DNA from: JAGBWK01 sp964544595
GTDB taxonomy: Bacteria; Bacteroidota; Bacteroidia; Bacteroidales; Muribaculaceae
DNA: 64,000 nt
Reading direction: 5' to 3'
Assembly (NCBI GenBank): GCA_964544595.1
Contig: CAZJBM010000002.1
Coordinates: 1 to 64,000, forward strand
Shown one piece after another: positions 25,172-35,249 of the stretch. The position numbers were made by a program, and so were the translations under genes. Below the pieces are notes generated by a model. The model saw only the letters and a program-made list of their open reading frames with translations, ran no database searches and was not told the DNA's origin. Position 1 is the first letter of the stretch, and each line of letters opens with the position of its first letter.

Positions 25172-26215
25172 TTACTTGGTTGTCATCGGCAGGTCGACGG
25201 GAGTGTCTACCCAGTCAACTACGTCGACAGTGAATTTGATCGGGCCGCCGAGTACGGGGTCGCCGGGAACAGGGTCGTGGGGGTCAACATAGCCCGCGCC
25301 GTGAGTCAGGTCGAGGGTATAGATGTATTTCTTGCCGGCCTCCCAGTTGGTGTCGATAGGTATTGCGGCCCATTGGCAGTCGCCGTTAGAGGGGAAGGGA
25401 TATACCTGAACGCCTGTCTCCGTTGTGGTTACGTTAAGTTTAACCGAGAGGTAAGCGCCCTGTGCCGAGTTGGCAGCGTCGGTGTCGGGGCTCCATGCCA
25501 CGAGCTGCTGAGGAAGCAACATCGCGTTGCCGCCGTCCCCCATTACCGATACCGCGTTCGAGGTGAGCACCTTGGCGTCGGCGTAAGTGTCGGTGTAGAT
25601 AGCCTTGTCGTTGGCGAGGGTCCAGTTGTTGGTGGTGAAGTCAAACGATCCTTTCGATTTGGGCTCGCCGATTCTTACGCCGCTGATAGCGAATGTGTAG
25701 ACATCGTTGTCGCTCTTGGCGCGTACTTCGATCTGCACTAATCGGTGGTTGAAAGTCAAAGGCACGCCGGCAGTCTCGTTGGCGCTCTTGGTGCCGGTAG
25801 CGTTGGCGGTGACGAAGTCGATCTGGTCGCCCATGGCGGCTGCGGGAGAGAAGTCGGTCATTGTCTTAGCCGTTTCGGTGAGTGTCACATCGCCGCCGGG
25901 GTTGGCGGGAGAGTATGCGTAGAATGTGAGCTCTGTGTTGTCGCCGGGCCAGTAATATTCGGTAGCCGAGGTGAAAAATCCGTCGCTACCCTTAGTGAAG
26001 TCCATTACCGGGAAGAAGAGCTGATTGCCCATGAAGGCTACGGCATTGATCGAGGTGAGATTTGCGTTAGTTGTTTCGGTGGCTCGCGAATCCATAGCCG
26101 CGCGGAAATCTATCGCGCGACCCTGATTGGCGCTTACTGGTTCGTCCTGTGAACATGATGCCAATGCCATTGCGGCGAGAGCTGCCATCATCAGCGGTGC
26201 TTTTGTCTTTTTCAT
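25172..26215 (-). CDS. Fimbrillin family major subunit
   Basis: 347 residues. A lipoprotein signal with lipobox ALASC at about 17-21 is followed by ANQGRAIDFRAAMDSRAT, the usual fimbrillin start where Arg-specific cleavage may release the mature subunit. The domain has YYWPGDNTELTFYAYSP, VPLTFNHRLVQIEVRA and MLLPQQL motifs. The C-terminal strand reads FTVDVVDWVDTPVDLPM, as in donor strands of FimA/Mfa1-type subunits. It is the likely stalk subunit of this operon. Confidence 0.88.
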   Translation of the reverse strand: MKKTKAPLMMAALAAMALASCSQDEPVSANQGRAIDFRAAMDSRATETTNANLTSINAVAFMGNQLFFPVMDFTKGSDGFFTSATEYYWPGDNTELTFYAYSPANPGGDVTLTETAKTMTDFSPAAAMGDQIDFVTANATGTKSANETAGVPLTFNHRLVQIEVRAKSDNDVYTFAISGVRIGEPKSKGSFDFTTNNWTLANDKAIYTDTYADAKVLTSNAVSVMGDGGNAMLLPQQLVAWSPDTDAANSAQGAYLSVKLNVTTTETGVQVYPFPSNGDCQWAAIPIDTNWEAGKKYIYTLDLTHGAGYVDPHDPVPGDPVLGGPIKFTVDVVDWVDTPVDLPMTTK

Positions 26216-26322
26216 AATAGTGCGTTTTTATATAGTAAATATTTTGTATGCGATTTTATGATTTTTGCTTAGTAAATAATTCGTAAGCAATTTTCAGTAT
26301 TTTAAACATTTTAAAGGCCCGA

Positions 26323-27300
26323 TTAGTTTACCGTCATCGGCAAATTTATATTGATATCGTTCCAGTCGTTCACGTCGGGCCGGAATCCGCTGCCCCCTGT
26401 GATAGGTTGGGGCAGATCGAGGCCGCGAACTATTATATGCACGTGCCGCGGGTCGGGGGCGTTCTTTACCTGGTCGGTCACGTCGTAGGTGTGATACCAT
26501 TTCGTGCCGTCGGTCAGATATACGTACACCGTCATTAAATGCTTCCGCGACGTGGTCGAGCATTCGCCGAAGGTCAGGAATCGGGCTGTCAGCGCTTTCC
26601 CCCCGTCGGTCGATTGGAGCACGAATGGCATCGTGACGGCCGTGTCGGTGGCTCGGCGCTTACCTTGCAGATACCCCTCGGCCATGCCCGATATAGTGGC
26701 GTCGACCTCCGCTCCGTGGAGATATTCGCTATGTTCTATGTCGAGTATGTCGACCGTGTAGTGGCATACGGCCTCTTCGGGGTAAAATGTTATAATGTGC
26801 GTGCCGTTGCGGTCGGCCTGGTTGTCGTCGCTCAGGTCTATATTGTCCTGTCGGTCACTCCATATCATTCCCGGCGTCTTTGCCATGCGCTCATCCTCTG
26901 CTCCGGCGGCGCGGGGCACCGACCGCGATAGTATGCTGTTGGCTTCGAGGCTCTCAGCGTTGCGGGTATATACCTCAAATGCCTCCGGGTCGTCAGTGTG
27001 TCGCATACCGGCCCAGTCGGCGTTATCGCCGTTTATGCCTATGCCTGTGTAGTGGCCGTAGGGTATGCTTATCTCTCCGCCGGCCGCGTCGGCAAATGTG
27101 TAGAGCAGCGCTTCGCCACCGTCGGCGGGGTAGAAGTAGGCCAGCATCGACGTGGGGTTTGCCTCAGGCGCGTTGCGCCAGTCAAAGGCCACATACACTT
27201 CGCTGCGGTCGTTCACCTCGAAGTCGAGATCTTTGTGCAGACACGAACTCATCCCTAAGGCCAGCGCGGCCATCGCGGGTATCATGACAATCGCTTTCAT
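26323..27300 (-). CDS. DUF5119 family lipoprotein of the fimbrial operon
   Basis: 325 residues from the ATG at 27300, which gives a lipoprotein signal with lipobox GMSSC. An upstream in-frame extension runs inside the previous gene and is rejected. The pattern VYVAFDWRNAPEANPTSM and the final VNDWNDININLPM fit DUF5119 fimbrillin-like accessory proteins. It overlaps the DUF3575 gene by ATGA. Probably an anchor or minor pilin; the exact role is inferred from context. Confidence 0.78.
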   Translation of the reverse strand: MKAIVMIPAMAALALGMSSCLHKDLDFEVNDRSEVYVAFDWRNAPEANPTSMLAYFYPADGGEALLYTFADAAGGEISIPYGHYTGIGINGDNADWAGMRHTDDPEAFEVYTRNAESLEANSILSRSVPRAAGAEDERMAKTPGMIWSDRQDNIDLSDDNQADRNGTHIITFYPEEAVCHYTVDILDIEHSEYLHGAEVDATISGMAEGYLQGKRRATDTAVTMPFVLQSTDGGKALTARFLTFGECSTTSRKHLMTVYVYLTDGTKWYHTYDVTDQVKNAPDPRHVHIIVRGLDLPQPITGGSGFRPDVNDWNDININLPMTVN

Positions 27301-28628
27301 AAATTGCCTCCTTTCTTGTGGCTGCGGTTGTAGTTGTCGCATCCTAATAGCCATACTAACGATACTTCAGCCTTCGTGGGCCCGAACCAGTGCATCTTCA
27401 TTGTCTTTTGCCATACATATTGGTTACCCTTAGGCTCATATTCAAGATACTTGCCTCCCATGTATCCCAAGCCTATCGTGAAGTCGATGTTCAGCCTGCG
27501 GCCTACCGGGAGCGAATAGCCGTATTCTATGCCACCCATGTAGTTGCAGCGATTCCAGAGAGCCTTGTGAGGCAGGCCGCCCATATAGCCCTTGCCTCCG
27601 AACTCGAAGTCGTAGGTGACGACGCCGAAATAAACGCCCACGTGGTGGCCCGTCAGAGGCTTTTCCGCGGCTTTGCTGCCAAACCATCGGCGCACGTTGA
27701 TGTCGCCGCCATAGGCGCGCCAGTAGCGGTGGCTGCTGTTCTTGCTCCACCAGCCATACGTCCAGTTGACTCCTACCGACCAGTTTTTCCCTACATAAAA
27801 TTCGGCTCCTACCGTAGGCAGCGCGAGCGCGTCGTAGAGCATATTCGTCTTAAGGCCCATGTAGAAGGGTGAGCAATGGTCAACTGTGCCGGGCACGTAT
27901 TCCACAACCTCCTCCGGGATGACATCTATTTCTACCGTGTCCTCCTCGATCGGCTCCACAGGTATTTCAGGCTCGGGCAAAGCGATAGGTCGCGCCGGGG
28001 CCTCATACTCTACGAGCAGCTTCGATGCTCTAAGAGCTGGGAACTGATGGGTGTACATATATCGGTAGGGAATACCGCGATGCAGCTCACGGAGCTTCGA
28101 CAGACCGCGGTCAGATACAGCCGCCGATTCCGTTCCCGCCCCGATAGTCTCGTCGATTACCGACAACACCTCCGTGCGATAAGGCACCTCGGCGTCCTCG
28201 GCCACCAGCTTACGCAGACCCTGCCAGTCGCGGCCTAAAAACACGAAAGTCGCCACCGAGTCAGGCATAGCCTCCCGTTGCGATATGTAATCGAAAATGC
28301 CCGCGGCGCGTCGGCGCGAAAGCCGTTCGTTGATAGAGACGCTGCCCTCAGGCGAAGCCCCGCCTACGACGCGCACGCTGCGCAGCACGTATCCCGAGTC
28401 GGGATCATTATATCGGTGCATGAAATCGGTGATGCGGTCAAGCTCAGCCTTATTCCCCGGCATCGCCAGCGATACCCCTGAGTGTGACTGAGTGAAATGT
28501 ATCGTAGCCGAGTCGCTTACGAGCGGTTGTTGCGCATGAGCTCCATAGGCCGTAGCCAGCAGCGCCGCTGCGGCGAGCAAGCCCCTGAGCCCCTTCCCGA
28601 CAGCATATCGGAGTCGATTGAAAATCAT
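27297..28628 (-). CDS. DUF3575 outer-membrane protein of the fimbrial operon
   Basis: 443 residues from the ATG at 28628, chosen because it gives a signal peptide ending AYGAHAQ; the longer frame to 28733 lacks one. The N-terminal part has an OmpA-like segment (RVVGGASPEGS then NERLSRRRAAGIFDYI). A Pro/Glu-rich linker leads to a beta-barrel-like DUF3575 domain (LKTNMLYDALALPTVGAEF to the end). It is the first gene of the fimbrial operon, and such proteins usually sit in the outer membrane near the fimbrial base. Confidence 0.85.
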   Translation of the reverse strand: MIFNRLRYAVGKGLRGLLAAAALLATAYGAHAQQPLVSDSATIHFTQSHSGVSLAMPGNKAELDRITDFMHRYNDPDSGYVLRSVRVVGGASPEGSVSINERLSRRRAAGIFDYISQREAMPDSVATFVFLGRDWQGLRKLVAEDAEVPYRTEVLSVIDETIGAGTESAAVSDRGLSKLRELHRGIPYRYMYTHQFPALRASKLLVEYEAPARPIALPEPEIPVEPIEEDTVEIDVIPEEVVEYVPGTVDHCSPFYMGLKTNMLYDALALPTVGAEFYVGKNWSVGVNWTYGWWSKNSSHRYWRAYGGDINVRRWFGSKAAEKPLTGHHVGVYFGVVTYDFEFGGKGYMGGLPHKALWNRCNYMGGIEYGYSLPVGRRLNIDFTIGLGYMGGKYLEYEPKGNQYVWQKTMKMHWFGPTKAEVSLVWLLGCDNYNRSHKKGGNL

Positions 28629-29129
28629 GCGTCCCGATCGGCGTGTCAGCGGCTGGCTCCAAGAGTCTGCTTCTCGACCGGCGGCAGAGATAAAATCGAG
28701 TATAGAAAATCCGGCGGGTTGCATAATAATCATTCTTTAGCAAGTAGCTGTAGTTAAATAAATAGGAAAAAACGACAACCCGACCAATCCATATCCGATC
28801 GAGTCATTAATCATAAGAATTAACATCCGCCCCCGCCAAAAAGTTCCCCGCCCCTCCTTAAAACCACCGTCCCCCCTTCAGCCCAAACATAGAACAGCAG
28901 TTCCGCTCCACGTAGCATCCTCCCGACCTACAAAGAGCGACGAGGCGTTGAGTCTCCAAACTGTAGGTCTGCTCCACGGAGCAGCCTTCTGATTCTCAGT
29001 TAAATAAGTATCGCGCAGGCGAAGCAATGCACTCCATGTTCAATCCATGAAATTCCATGGGTTTTAATCCGAGAGTTTCATATGAGAGAATAGCAATCTA
29101 AACCATATTATCCTGCTATGCACAAAACC
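28629..29129. other. Intergenic stretch with complex inverted repeats
   Basis: No gene is visible. GACCTACA (28925-28932) and TGTAGGTC (28962-28969) form an inverted repeat. A CTGCTC/GAGCAG hairpin follows at 28969-28984, and GCTCCACG occurs twice (28905 and 28971). The sequence around 28840-28990 is C-rich on the plus strand, unlike the flanks. It may be a dispersed intergenic repeat. The fimbrial promoter should lie in 28629-28800 but I could not place it with confidence. Confidence 0.4.
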
Positions 29130-29786
29130 TTATTTAAATATTGAATTCTCATACTTCTCCATGTCCATGCCAGTTTGAATTCCTAATGCAATGTGCAGGA
29201 AGAAACTCATTTGTGTCTGGGTAAGAGGTATTTGCACACCTGTTCTATCTTTATAAATCATTTGTGTCGGAAGCATGGTGTTCTGATTAAACTGTAATTT
29301 TATGTTTCCCTCAGAATCAAATAAAATAAAGTTATAATTGTAAATGTAAGATTCATTCACATCATATAAATACAAAATTGGTGAAGAGTGTGTGTATTCA
29401 AAGATCGAGGATATGGGAAGATAATCCTTTGTAATATTTACTGAGTCATATACTTTAAAATTCCCTGTTATTTTATAACCTGCTGTCGACTCACCATTAT
29501 TTTTGACATTGACAATAGAATAAAAGCTTGGTTCTTCCAAAATAAACACATGACTATTGCCAAAAGAAAAACAGCACCATGCTTTTCCTTCCTGGTGTAT
29601 ACCACATATCTCGGTAATGTTCAGTACAGTCTGTCTGTAAATTAAATATCTCTCTTGTAAATCTTCAGGATTTGGGGTTATAATATCTTGGATATCAATT
29701 CGATTATCAGAAACATTTATCCTGCGTTTCGCAATACACGAATTCACAGTCAAAAGCACTAATAATATGTATACAATTCGTCTCAT
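29130..29786 (-). CDS. Hypothetical lipoprotein
   Basis: 218 residues. A short signal with lipobox TVNSC marks a lipoprotein with Cys17. The rest has many aromatic strands (YNYNFILFDSEGNIKL and a YLYDV segment) and looks like a beta-rich periplasmic or surface protein. No family was recognised. The gene is AT-rich compared with the flanking patatin gene, so it may have been acquired separately. Confidence 0.6.
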   Translation of the reverse strand: MRRIVYILLVLLTVNSCIAKRRINVSDNRIDIQDIITPNPEDLQERYLIYRQTVLNITEICGIHQEGKAWCCFSFGNSHVFILEEPSFYSIVNVKNNGESTAGYKITGNFKVYDSVNITKDYLPISSIFEYTHSSPILYLYDVNESYIYNYNFILFDSEGNIKLQFNQNTMLPTQMIYKDRTGVQIPLTQTQMSFFLHIALGIQTGMDMEKYENSIFK

Positions 29787-29854
29787 CAGTGCGAATCCAT
29801 GGGTGTCATACTACTTCGTCACTCATCACTGATACCTATAACATATTTATAGGT

Positions 29855-32248
29855 TTATAGGCGAAGGAGCTTCGGGGCGAGGATGAAATAGCCGAACGAG
29901 ATGCCGACGCCCCAGCGATCGCCGGGACAGGTCTGGTAGGAGCCATAGACGCTCAGGTTGGCAAACGGAAGCTTGAGCGTGGCCGACAGCTCTCCCAAGA
30001 ATGCAGCCTTAGAGAACCAGTCGCCATATTTCGCGCCTCCGTCGGCCGTGGCGACAATCGGACGAATGGGGAGGAATCCGTTGAGCGACGCGCGCATCTC
30101 AAAGCGGTCGCTGAATTTATATACAGGTATTGCTGAGAGAGTTACGAACGAATTAGCGCGGAAGCGAGAGTTGAAGAAATTGTAGGACGAAGGAGTCGGC
30201 TGAAACGAATAAGCCTCTACGACAGCCGCATTGTAGTTGTCGACGAGTTTGCGGGTGGAGGCGAGCACGGTCGACTCATAGCCCATAGAAAAATGATTGC
30301 CGATCGGGTAGTAGTCGCGGATATTGAATTCCACCTGTCCCCAGCTTTGGCTGTCAGACACGTCGCCGCTCAGCGACCGCACCATGACCGCGCCGGGTGT
30401 AAACGCATAATGGCTGATAATGCCCTGAGCCATAGCCGCGATGCGTCGTCCGGATGTTGGGAGCTGATCGTTGTCGAGCGTATTGTTTTCCCATCGTGCC
30501 ATGAGTTGGCCAAGGTGGCGGTGACTGCGGTTGCGCTCTGTTGAGGACTCCAGTATCGACTCGTCGTTGTTGTAAAACTTGTCTCTTAGATAGCCGTAGG
30601 CCACGCCGAAATCAATCATCGACCTGCGCCCTGTCGCGATAGAGTATTTCAACCGTGTAAACGCCTCAAGATGAGTAATAAAGGCCGGAGAATCATCCTC
30701 GTAGAAAAGCTTGTCGCTTTCGTAGTATTTCTGTCGCCACACGGTTGCTTGGAAACCGAGCGACGAAGTCTGCTTGCGGCGCAGGATAGCCCGCGCGTTA
30801 AGCTCTCCAGCCATATAGCTCTGGCCAAGCCACCCGCTCACCGACGCATCGATCGATCGGAAGTCAAACGAGCGGTAACCCACTGAGAGATATAGCATTG
30901 AATTGACCGACGAGGTCACGTAGCCGCCAATCCCGAGGTCAATGTTATCCTTGATTTCGGCCACAAGATTGAGCCGGAACCGCCCGGTTTCGGGATTATA
31001 TATCGCCGTAGGGGCGAGATCTTTGAGCATGCCGGTAGACAGCACTTTAGTGTAGGCTTCCATAGCTTGGTCGAGGCTGAAAGTGTCGCTGCCTTCGGGC
31101 GTGAACATATAGCGGATGAATTCGTTTTGCGACTGAGTGCCCCCGGTCACGTTTACGCCCTCAAACACAACTGGTTGGGCGTGGCGCTTAAATTGCTCGC
31201 GGCGGGCGGCTACGATCTCAGGCGAGCGACTCGACGAGAGGCGCGACTTAATCGAGTCGACCATCTCAAGGGCGCCCTTGTAGCCCGCTTCGTAGATTTT
31301 GTCGGCCTTCGGGAAGTCGAGCAGACCGTATTTGTTCACGTCGATACGAAGCTTTACGCCGTCTTCCGCAGGCACTTCGTAGTTGTTGGTCGGGCGGATG
31401 ACGAGTATGTCCATCTGTTGAAGTATGTCGGGAAAGCCTTTGACAGTGTCGGTCGAGTGAATGTCGACTCCGATCACGAAATCGGGGTGGAAATCGCTTT
31501 TCATCACCCCTACGGGGAAGTTGTCGTAAATGCCTCCGTCATAGTATAATGCGTTGTCGATAGTGACAGGCTTGAACACTATAGGGAAGCTCATGGAGGA
31601 GCGCACGGCGTCGTCGAGCGGGCCGTTCTTGAACACTACCTTGCGGTGATTGGTCATGTCGGAGGCTACGGTGCGCAACGGCACAAACAATTTGTTGAAG
31701 TCGCCGCCGCATTGCGCTGTGTATCCGGCATATATGCGCATGAACTGGAAGTTCATCGGCATGGGTGATATGAGGCTTGTGGGCAGTAGCTTACTCTCCG
31801 TGAGCTTGTCGGAGCTGAAGCGGAGATTAAGCATCGCCGGTGTCTGCTTCGGGGTAAAGAAGAGATAGTCGTCCTTGGAGTCGATGGTGCCTGTCGAGGC
31901 GTTGAGAAACATCTTTGAGGTGATAAGCTCCATCATCTCGTCCGGCGAATATCCTGACGCATAGAGACTTCCTACGATTGCACCCATCGAAGTTCCGGCC
32001 ACGCAGTCAATAGGTATTCCGTTTTCCTCAAATGCTTTGATAGCTCCGATTTCGGCAATGCCGCGAGCGCCGCCGCCGCTCAATACCAATCCTACGGTGT
32101 GCCTGCCGTGGTGAGTCGACACGCTGTCGGTCAACGCATTGACAGTCTTGCCGTTAGCGCTGGCGTTATCTGCGGTTTCCGCTTTTGACTCAGTCACGAA
32201 AACCATGGTTGCAAACAAGATGGCGAGAAAGTTAGTGCCTATCTTCAT
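29855..32248 (-). CDS. Patatin-like phospholipase fused to an outer-membrane barrel
   Basis: 797 residues from the ATG at 32248; an in-frame TTG three codons earlier is less likely. A signal peptide covers about 1-23. The patatin domain has the oxyanion motif GGGARG (58-63), nucleophile Ser87 in GTSMG, and the DGG of the catalytic dyad near residue 235 (YYDGGIYDN). A POTRA-like segment (about 355-420) precedes a C-terminal barrel of about 370 residues. This resembles the type Vd (PlpD) arrangement, in which the barrel exports or holds the lipase. Confidence 0.88.
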   Translation of the reverse strand: MKIGTNFLAILFATMVFVTESKAETADNASANGKTVNALTDSVSTHHGRHTVGLVLSGGGARGIAEIGAIKAFEENGIPIDCVAGTSMGAIVGSLYASGYSPDEMMELITSKMFLNASTGTIDSKDDYLFFTPKQTPAMLNLRFSSDKLTESKLLPTSLISPMPMNFQFMRIYAGYTAQCGGDFNKLFVPLRTVASDMTNHRKVVFKNGPLDDAVRSSMSFPIVFKPVTIDNALYYDGGIYDNFPVGVMKSDFHPDFVIGVDIHSTDTVKGFPDILQQMDILVIRPTNNYEVPAEDGVKLRIDVNKYGLLDFPKADKIYEAGYKGALEMVDSIKSRLSSSRSPEIVAARREQFKRHAQPVVFEGVNVTGGTQSQNEFIRYMFTPEGSDTFSLDQAMEAYTKVLSTGMLKDLAPTAIYNPETGRFRLNLVAEIKDNIDLGIGGYVTSSVNSMLYLSVGYRSFDFRSIDASVSGWLGQSYMAGELNARAILRRKQTSSLGFQATVWRQKYYESDKLFYEDDSPAFITHLEAFTRLKYSIATGRRSMIDFGVAYGYLRDKFYNNDESILESSTERNRSHRHLGQLMARWENNTLDNDQLPTSGRRIAAMAQGIISHYAFTPGAVMVRSLSGDVSDSQSWGQVEFNIRDYYPIGNHFSMGYESTVLASTRKLVDNYNAAVVEAYSFQPTPSSYNFFNSRFRANSFVTLSAIPVYKFSDRFEMRASLNGFLPIRPIVATADGGAKYGDWFSKAAFLGELSATLKLPFANLSVYGSYQTCPGDRWGVGISFGYFILAPKLLRL

Positions 32249-32361
32249 ATCCCTCAATTATTTAAATTCATAAATATAATTAGCCGCCTTTATAACAACC
32301 GACGCCGTCAAATAGTTTTCGCCCAGTGGCCTCCTTCGCGCCGTCGTCGGAGCAGTGATGC

Positions 32362-32934
32362 TTATTGCTCTCTGAAAATCACAGTGTTATCGCTGATTTC
32401 ATCGATTATGGCGAGCGAAATCACATCGTAGCCTTCGGCGCGGAGTTGGTCGCCGCCCCCCTGAAATCCCTTCTCGATGATGAATCCCATAGCCTCGATG
32501 TTGGCTCCGGCGAAGGTGCAGAGGTCGATGATGCCGCGGGCGGCGTTGCCGTAGGCGAGGAAGTCGTCGATAAAAACGATATTGTCCTCTGGGGTCAGGT
32601 AATCGGTAGATATTGAGACGGTATACCAGCGGTCTTTCGTGAACGAGTGCACTTCGGTCGTGTAGCTGTCGCCCATCGTTTTGGGCGATTTCTTCTTCAC
32701 GAACACTACCGGGAGCTGCATCACGTAGCCGAGCATGATGGCCGGGGCGATGCCGCTCGCCTCTATGGTGACAATCTTGTTGATACCGCGGCCTTCGAGG
32801 CGGCGGGCGAATTCCTTGGCTATCTCCATCATCAGGTTGGGGTCGAGCTGATGGTTGAGGAAGCTGTCAACTTCCACTATGCCGTCGCCGAGGGCGCGAC
32901 CGTCTTCGATAATGCGTTTTTTTAAATGTTCCAT
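32362..32934 (-). CDS. xpt: Xanthine phosphoribosyltransferase
   Basis: 190 residues from the ATG at 32934 (MEHLKKRIIEDGRAL), the family-typical N-terminus; the open frame to 32982 is not conserved. The PRPP-binding motif VFIDDFLAYGNAA is clear, and EASGIAPAIMLG matches the family. It salvages xanthine to XMP, the substrate of GuaA encoded at 4.4 kb. The length matches the family. Confidence 0.94.
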   Translation of the reverse strand: MEHLKKRIIEDGRALGDGIVEVDSFLNHQLDPNLMMEIAKEFARRLEGRGINKIVTIEASGIAPAIMLGYVMQLPVVFVKKKSPKTMGDSYTTEVHSFTKDRWYTVSISTDYLTPEDNIVFIDDFLAYGNAARGIIDLCTFAGANIEAMGFIIEKGFQGGGDQLRAEGYDVISLAIIDEISDNTVIFREQ

Positions 32935-32960
32935 ATAGCGAAAAATGTTGGTGTTTTGTA

Positions 32961-34511
32961 TTATAATACAAAACGTCGACAATATTTGAGGTTTGCTGCA
33001 TTTAATAAAAACTCAGGAAAGTTCGTTGTATTGAACTTTTGGCCCGAAATCGCGCGTAAATAGGCCACTTTTTCGGGATATTTCGCGCGAAATCGATCGC
33101 TTACATACACCATAAACGGTATTCTCCGCGCCGCTTCCTCCGATCCTTCGACCCCCGGACGCCCATGGCCGTGGTAATAGTCGATGTCGAAGAAGTCGAG
33201 TCCATGGTCGGAGAAGTAGATGACGATGCACTCATCGTCGCGGTAGGTTGAGATAATCTCGTTCACGACCGAGTCGTTATAAAGTATCGTGTTGTCGTAT
33301 AGGCTCGTAGTGTTGCGTATAGGCTCTTCGATGTGGGTGTACTGGTCGGGGGTGAATTTGAGCCGGTCGGCCGGACAGCGGCGCGAGTAGCGGCAGTGGC
33401 TCCCTTGAAGATGGTAAAAGTCGACCGCCGGGGTGCGCGGCTCGGCTTCAAACTGTCGCGCTATGGGCAGAAGCACCTCGTCGAGGGTCTTAATCTGGTG
33501 GTAAAGAGGCGAGTCGGTTTTGTAAAGCACTGTGTCGCAGAGCGATGCGTACTGCGACGGAATCATGTCGAAGCGACTTTTATCCCCCTGGTTTGAAGTC
33601 CAGCGCAAATAGTAGCCTCCCTGGTGGAGCAATTCGGGCAGGGTGGTGTATTTATACCATTCGGCGTCGTCGGCCAGGTCGCCGGGATTAAGGCTCATGA
33701 AGAGCTTGAAGCAGTCAAGTGTCTGAGTGGCAGGAGAGTCAACGTCGGTAAAAACTATTAGCGACGAGTCAGCAACGAGCTTTTCAAGTCGAGGATTGGT
33801 AGGCATCTCGTAGCCGTAGAGCGACGAGTGGGTTCTCGCGAAAGACTCGCCGATAATCACCACGATACGTTCCGGACGCTTGCCGGTAGCGGTGACATCG
33901 GGGTGAGAGAGGTAGTCGTGAAGGTCGGGAACATCGGGATATTTAAAAAGATAGGTTTTGCCTACCGGGGTTTTATAGAAATGCTCGGGGCGGTAACTCA
34001 TTGCTGCAATGGAGAGTAGAAGCGCCGCAAGGCCGCATATAGTTTCTGCTTTAGGATGTCGGCCGGCAAAGCGTTTGACGAGGAAATATGTCGCTTTCGC
34101 CGCAGCCAAAACTCCTATCCAATGGAGCACTATTGACGCCGAGAAGTATTCGCTGATAAATTCGCTCGACTCCGCGAGGGTGGTCTGGCGGATGATTTCG
34201 GAGTGCTGGTCGTTAAACTCCACCCCATAGGTAGCCATGCAGAATACGTCGATCAAGGCCCAAATGGCGTAGAATACAGTAATCAGCCCCGCGTAGATTT
34301 TTCCAAATTTCCCTTTAATGAAATAGAGCGGGAGGAGCAACGCATAGGCTATCAGTAGGTTATCGAAGACGATGTAGGCCGTTAACAGCGGGATATGTAT
34401 GTCGAAATTATAGACAGTCTCCGGTAGCGCGCCTAAGACTACCAGCGCAATGAGCAGCGGCATGCGTTCAGTGAAAGGCGCGACAAAGACTCGGAATATA
34501 TGTTTAAGCAT
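32961..34511 (-). CDS. EptA-like phosphoethanolamine transferase
   Basis: 516 residues from the ATG at 34511. About five membrane helices lie in residues 1-190. The periplasmic alkaline-phosphatase/sulfatase-type domain has VVIIGESFARTHSSLYGY with the nucleophile Thr, and metal ligands in FSDHGLDFF and the later YHGHGRP. It probably transfers phosphoethanolamine from phosphatidylethanolamine to lipid A or another surface glycan, a change linked to resistance to cationic peptides. The precise acceptor is unknown. Confidence 0.88.
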   Translation of the reverse strand: MLKHIFRVFVAPFTERMPLLIALVVLGALPETVYNFDIHIPLLTAYIVFDNLLIAYALLLPLYFIKGKFGKIYAGLITVFYAIWALIDVFCMATYGVEFNDQHSEIIRQTTLAESSEFISEYFSASIVLHWIGVLAAAKATYFLVKRFAGRHPKAETICGLAALLLSIAAMSYRPEHFYKTPVGKTYLFKYPDVPDLHDYLSHPDVTATGKRPERIVVIIGESFARTHSSLYGYEMPTNPRLEKLVADSSLIVFTDVDSPATQTLDCFKLFMSLNPGDLADDAEWYKYTTLPELLHQGGYYLRWTSNQGDKSRFDMIPSQYASLCDTVLYKTDSPLYHQIKTLDEVLLPIARQFEAEPRTPAVDFYHLQGSHCRYSRRCPADRLKFTPDQYTHIEEPIRNTTSLYDNTILYNDSVVNEIISTYRDDECIVIYFSDHGLDFFDIDYYHGHGRPGVEGSEEAARRIPFMVYVSDRFRAKYPEKVAYLRAISGQKFNTTNFPEFLLNAANLKYCRRFVL

Positions 34512-34737
34512 AAATAATCGGATATTATATTGCAAAGGTAGTGAAAAATCCCGACTTTCCCCCCTCGCCGCCCGCGAAACTCGTCAACTCTTTGACAATA
34601 ATTAAGAGCAAAAAACATGAAGAATGCGTTCGGGTCAAGCAATCGACTGGACGATACAATCCATTAATAATTTTTAACACTAATTTTTCGTCGATTATCG
34701 GACTTGTCAGTCTTTATAGTAGGTAAAGAACAACAAC

Positions 34738-35247
34738 GTGAAAAAGCAATTAGACATAGAGCCTCGGCAGATGCTTGCACAGGTGATAGAGACAAATCTC
34801 AATTACCTCGTACGCTTCGCTGCTATCCGCATAGGCAGTAAAGCTGACGCTGAGGATGTCGTGCATGAATCTGTCAGAAGAATCTTGGAAACCGACCTGT
34901 TTAAAATCAATCGAGACAGCATAAAAATGTATTTGTTCAGAATCGTCTACAATCTATGTAAAGATTATTATATCATGCGAGGAAATGCACGCTCTCTCAT
35001 AGAGATAGATCGCGAAATCCCTGACTCTTCAAGTGATGACGCACTGGATCTTGAAGAAATCGAACGCCTTAACGGTATCCTTGACAGTTTGCCCGACAAA
35101 GAAGCCGAGGTGGTAAGAATGAACGTGATAGACGAACTCACATTTGCGGAAATCAGCCAAATACTTTCCACTCCGGCGTCGACCGTTAAATCACGTTTTA
35201 AAACGGGAATGGAGAAACTCCGAAAACAATATCTCAAAAATCAATAG
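34738..35247 (+). CDS. ECF sigma factor
   Basis: 169 residues, starting with GTG at 34738. Region 2 has DAEDVVHESVRRIL and a MYLFRIVYNLCKDYY segment. Region 4 has LPDKEAEVVRMNVIDELTFAEISQIL and TPASTVKSRF as the recognition helix. It is followed by an anti-sigma-like membrane protein after 2 nt and then an outer-membrane barrel, forming a surface-signalling style unit. Confidence 0.92.
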   Translation: MKKQLDIEPRQMLAQVIETNLNYLVRFAAIRIGSKADAEDVVHESVRRILETDLFKINRDSIKMYLFRIVYNLCKDYYIMRGNARSLIEIDREIPDSSSDDALDLEEIERLNGILDSLPDKEAEVVRMNVIDELTFAEISQILSTPASTVKSRFKTGMEKLRKQYLKNQ

Positions 35248-35249
35248 TC

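Noticed and set aside
28629..28733. Longer start for the DUF3575 protein
   Set aside because: The longer form would bury the signal peptide; the ATG at 28628 places it at the N-terminus.
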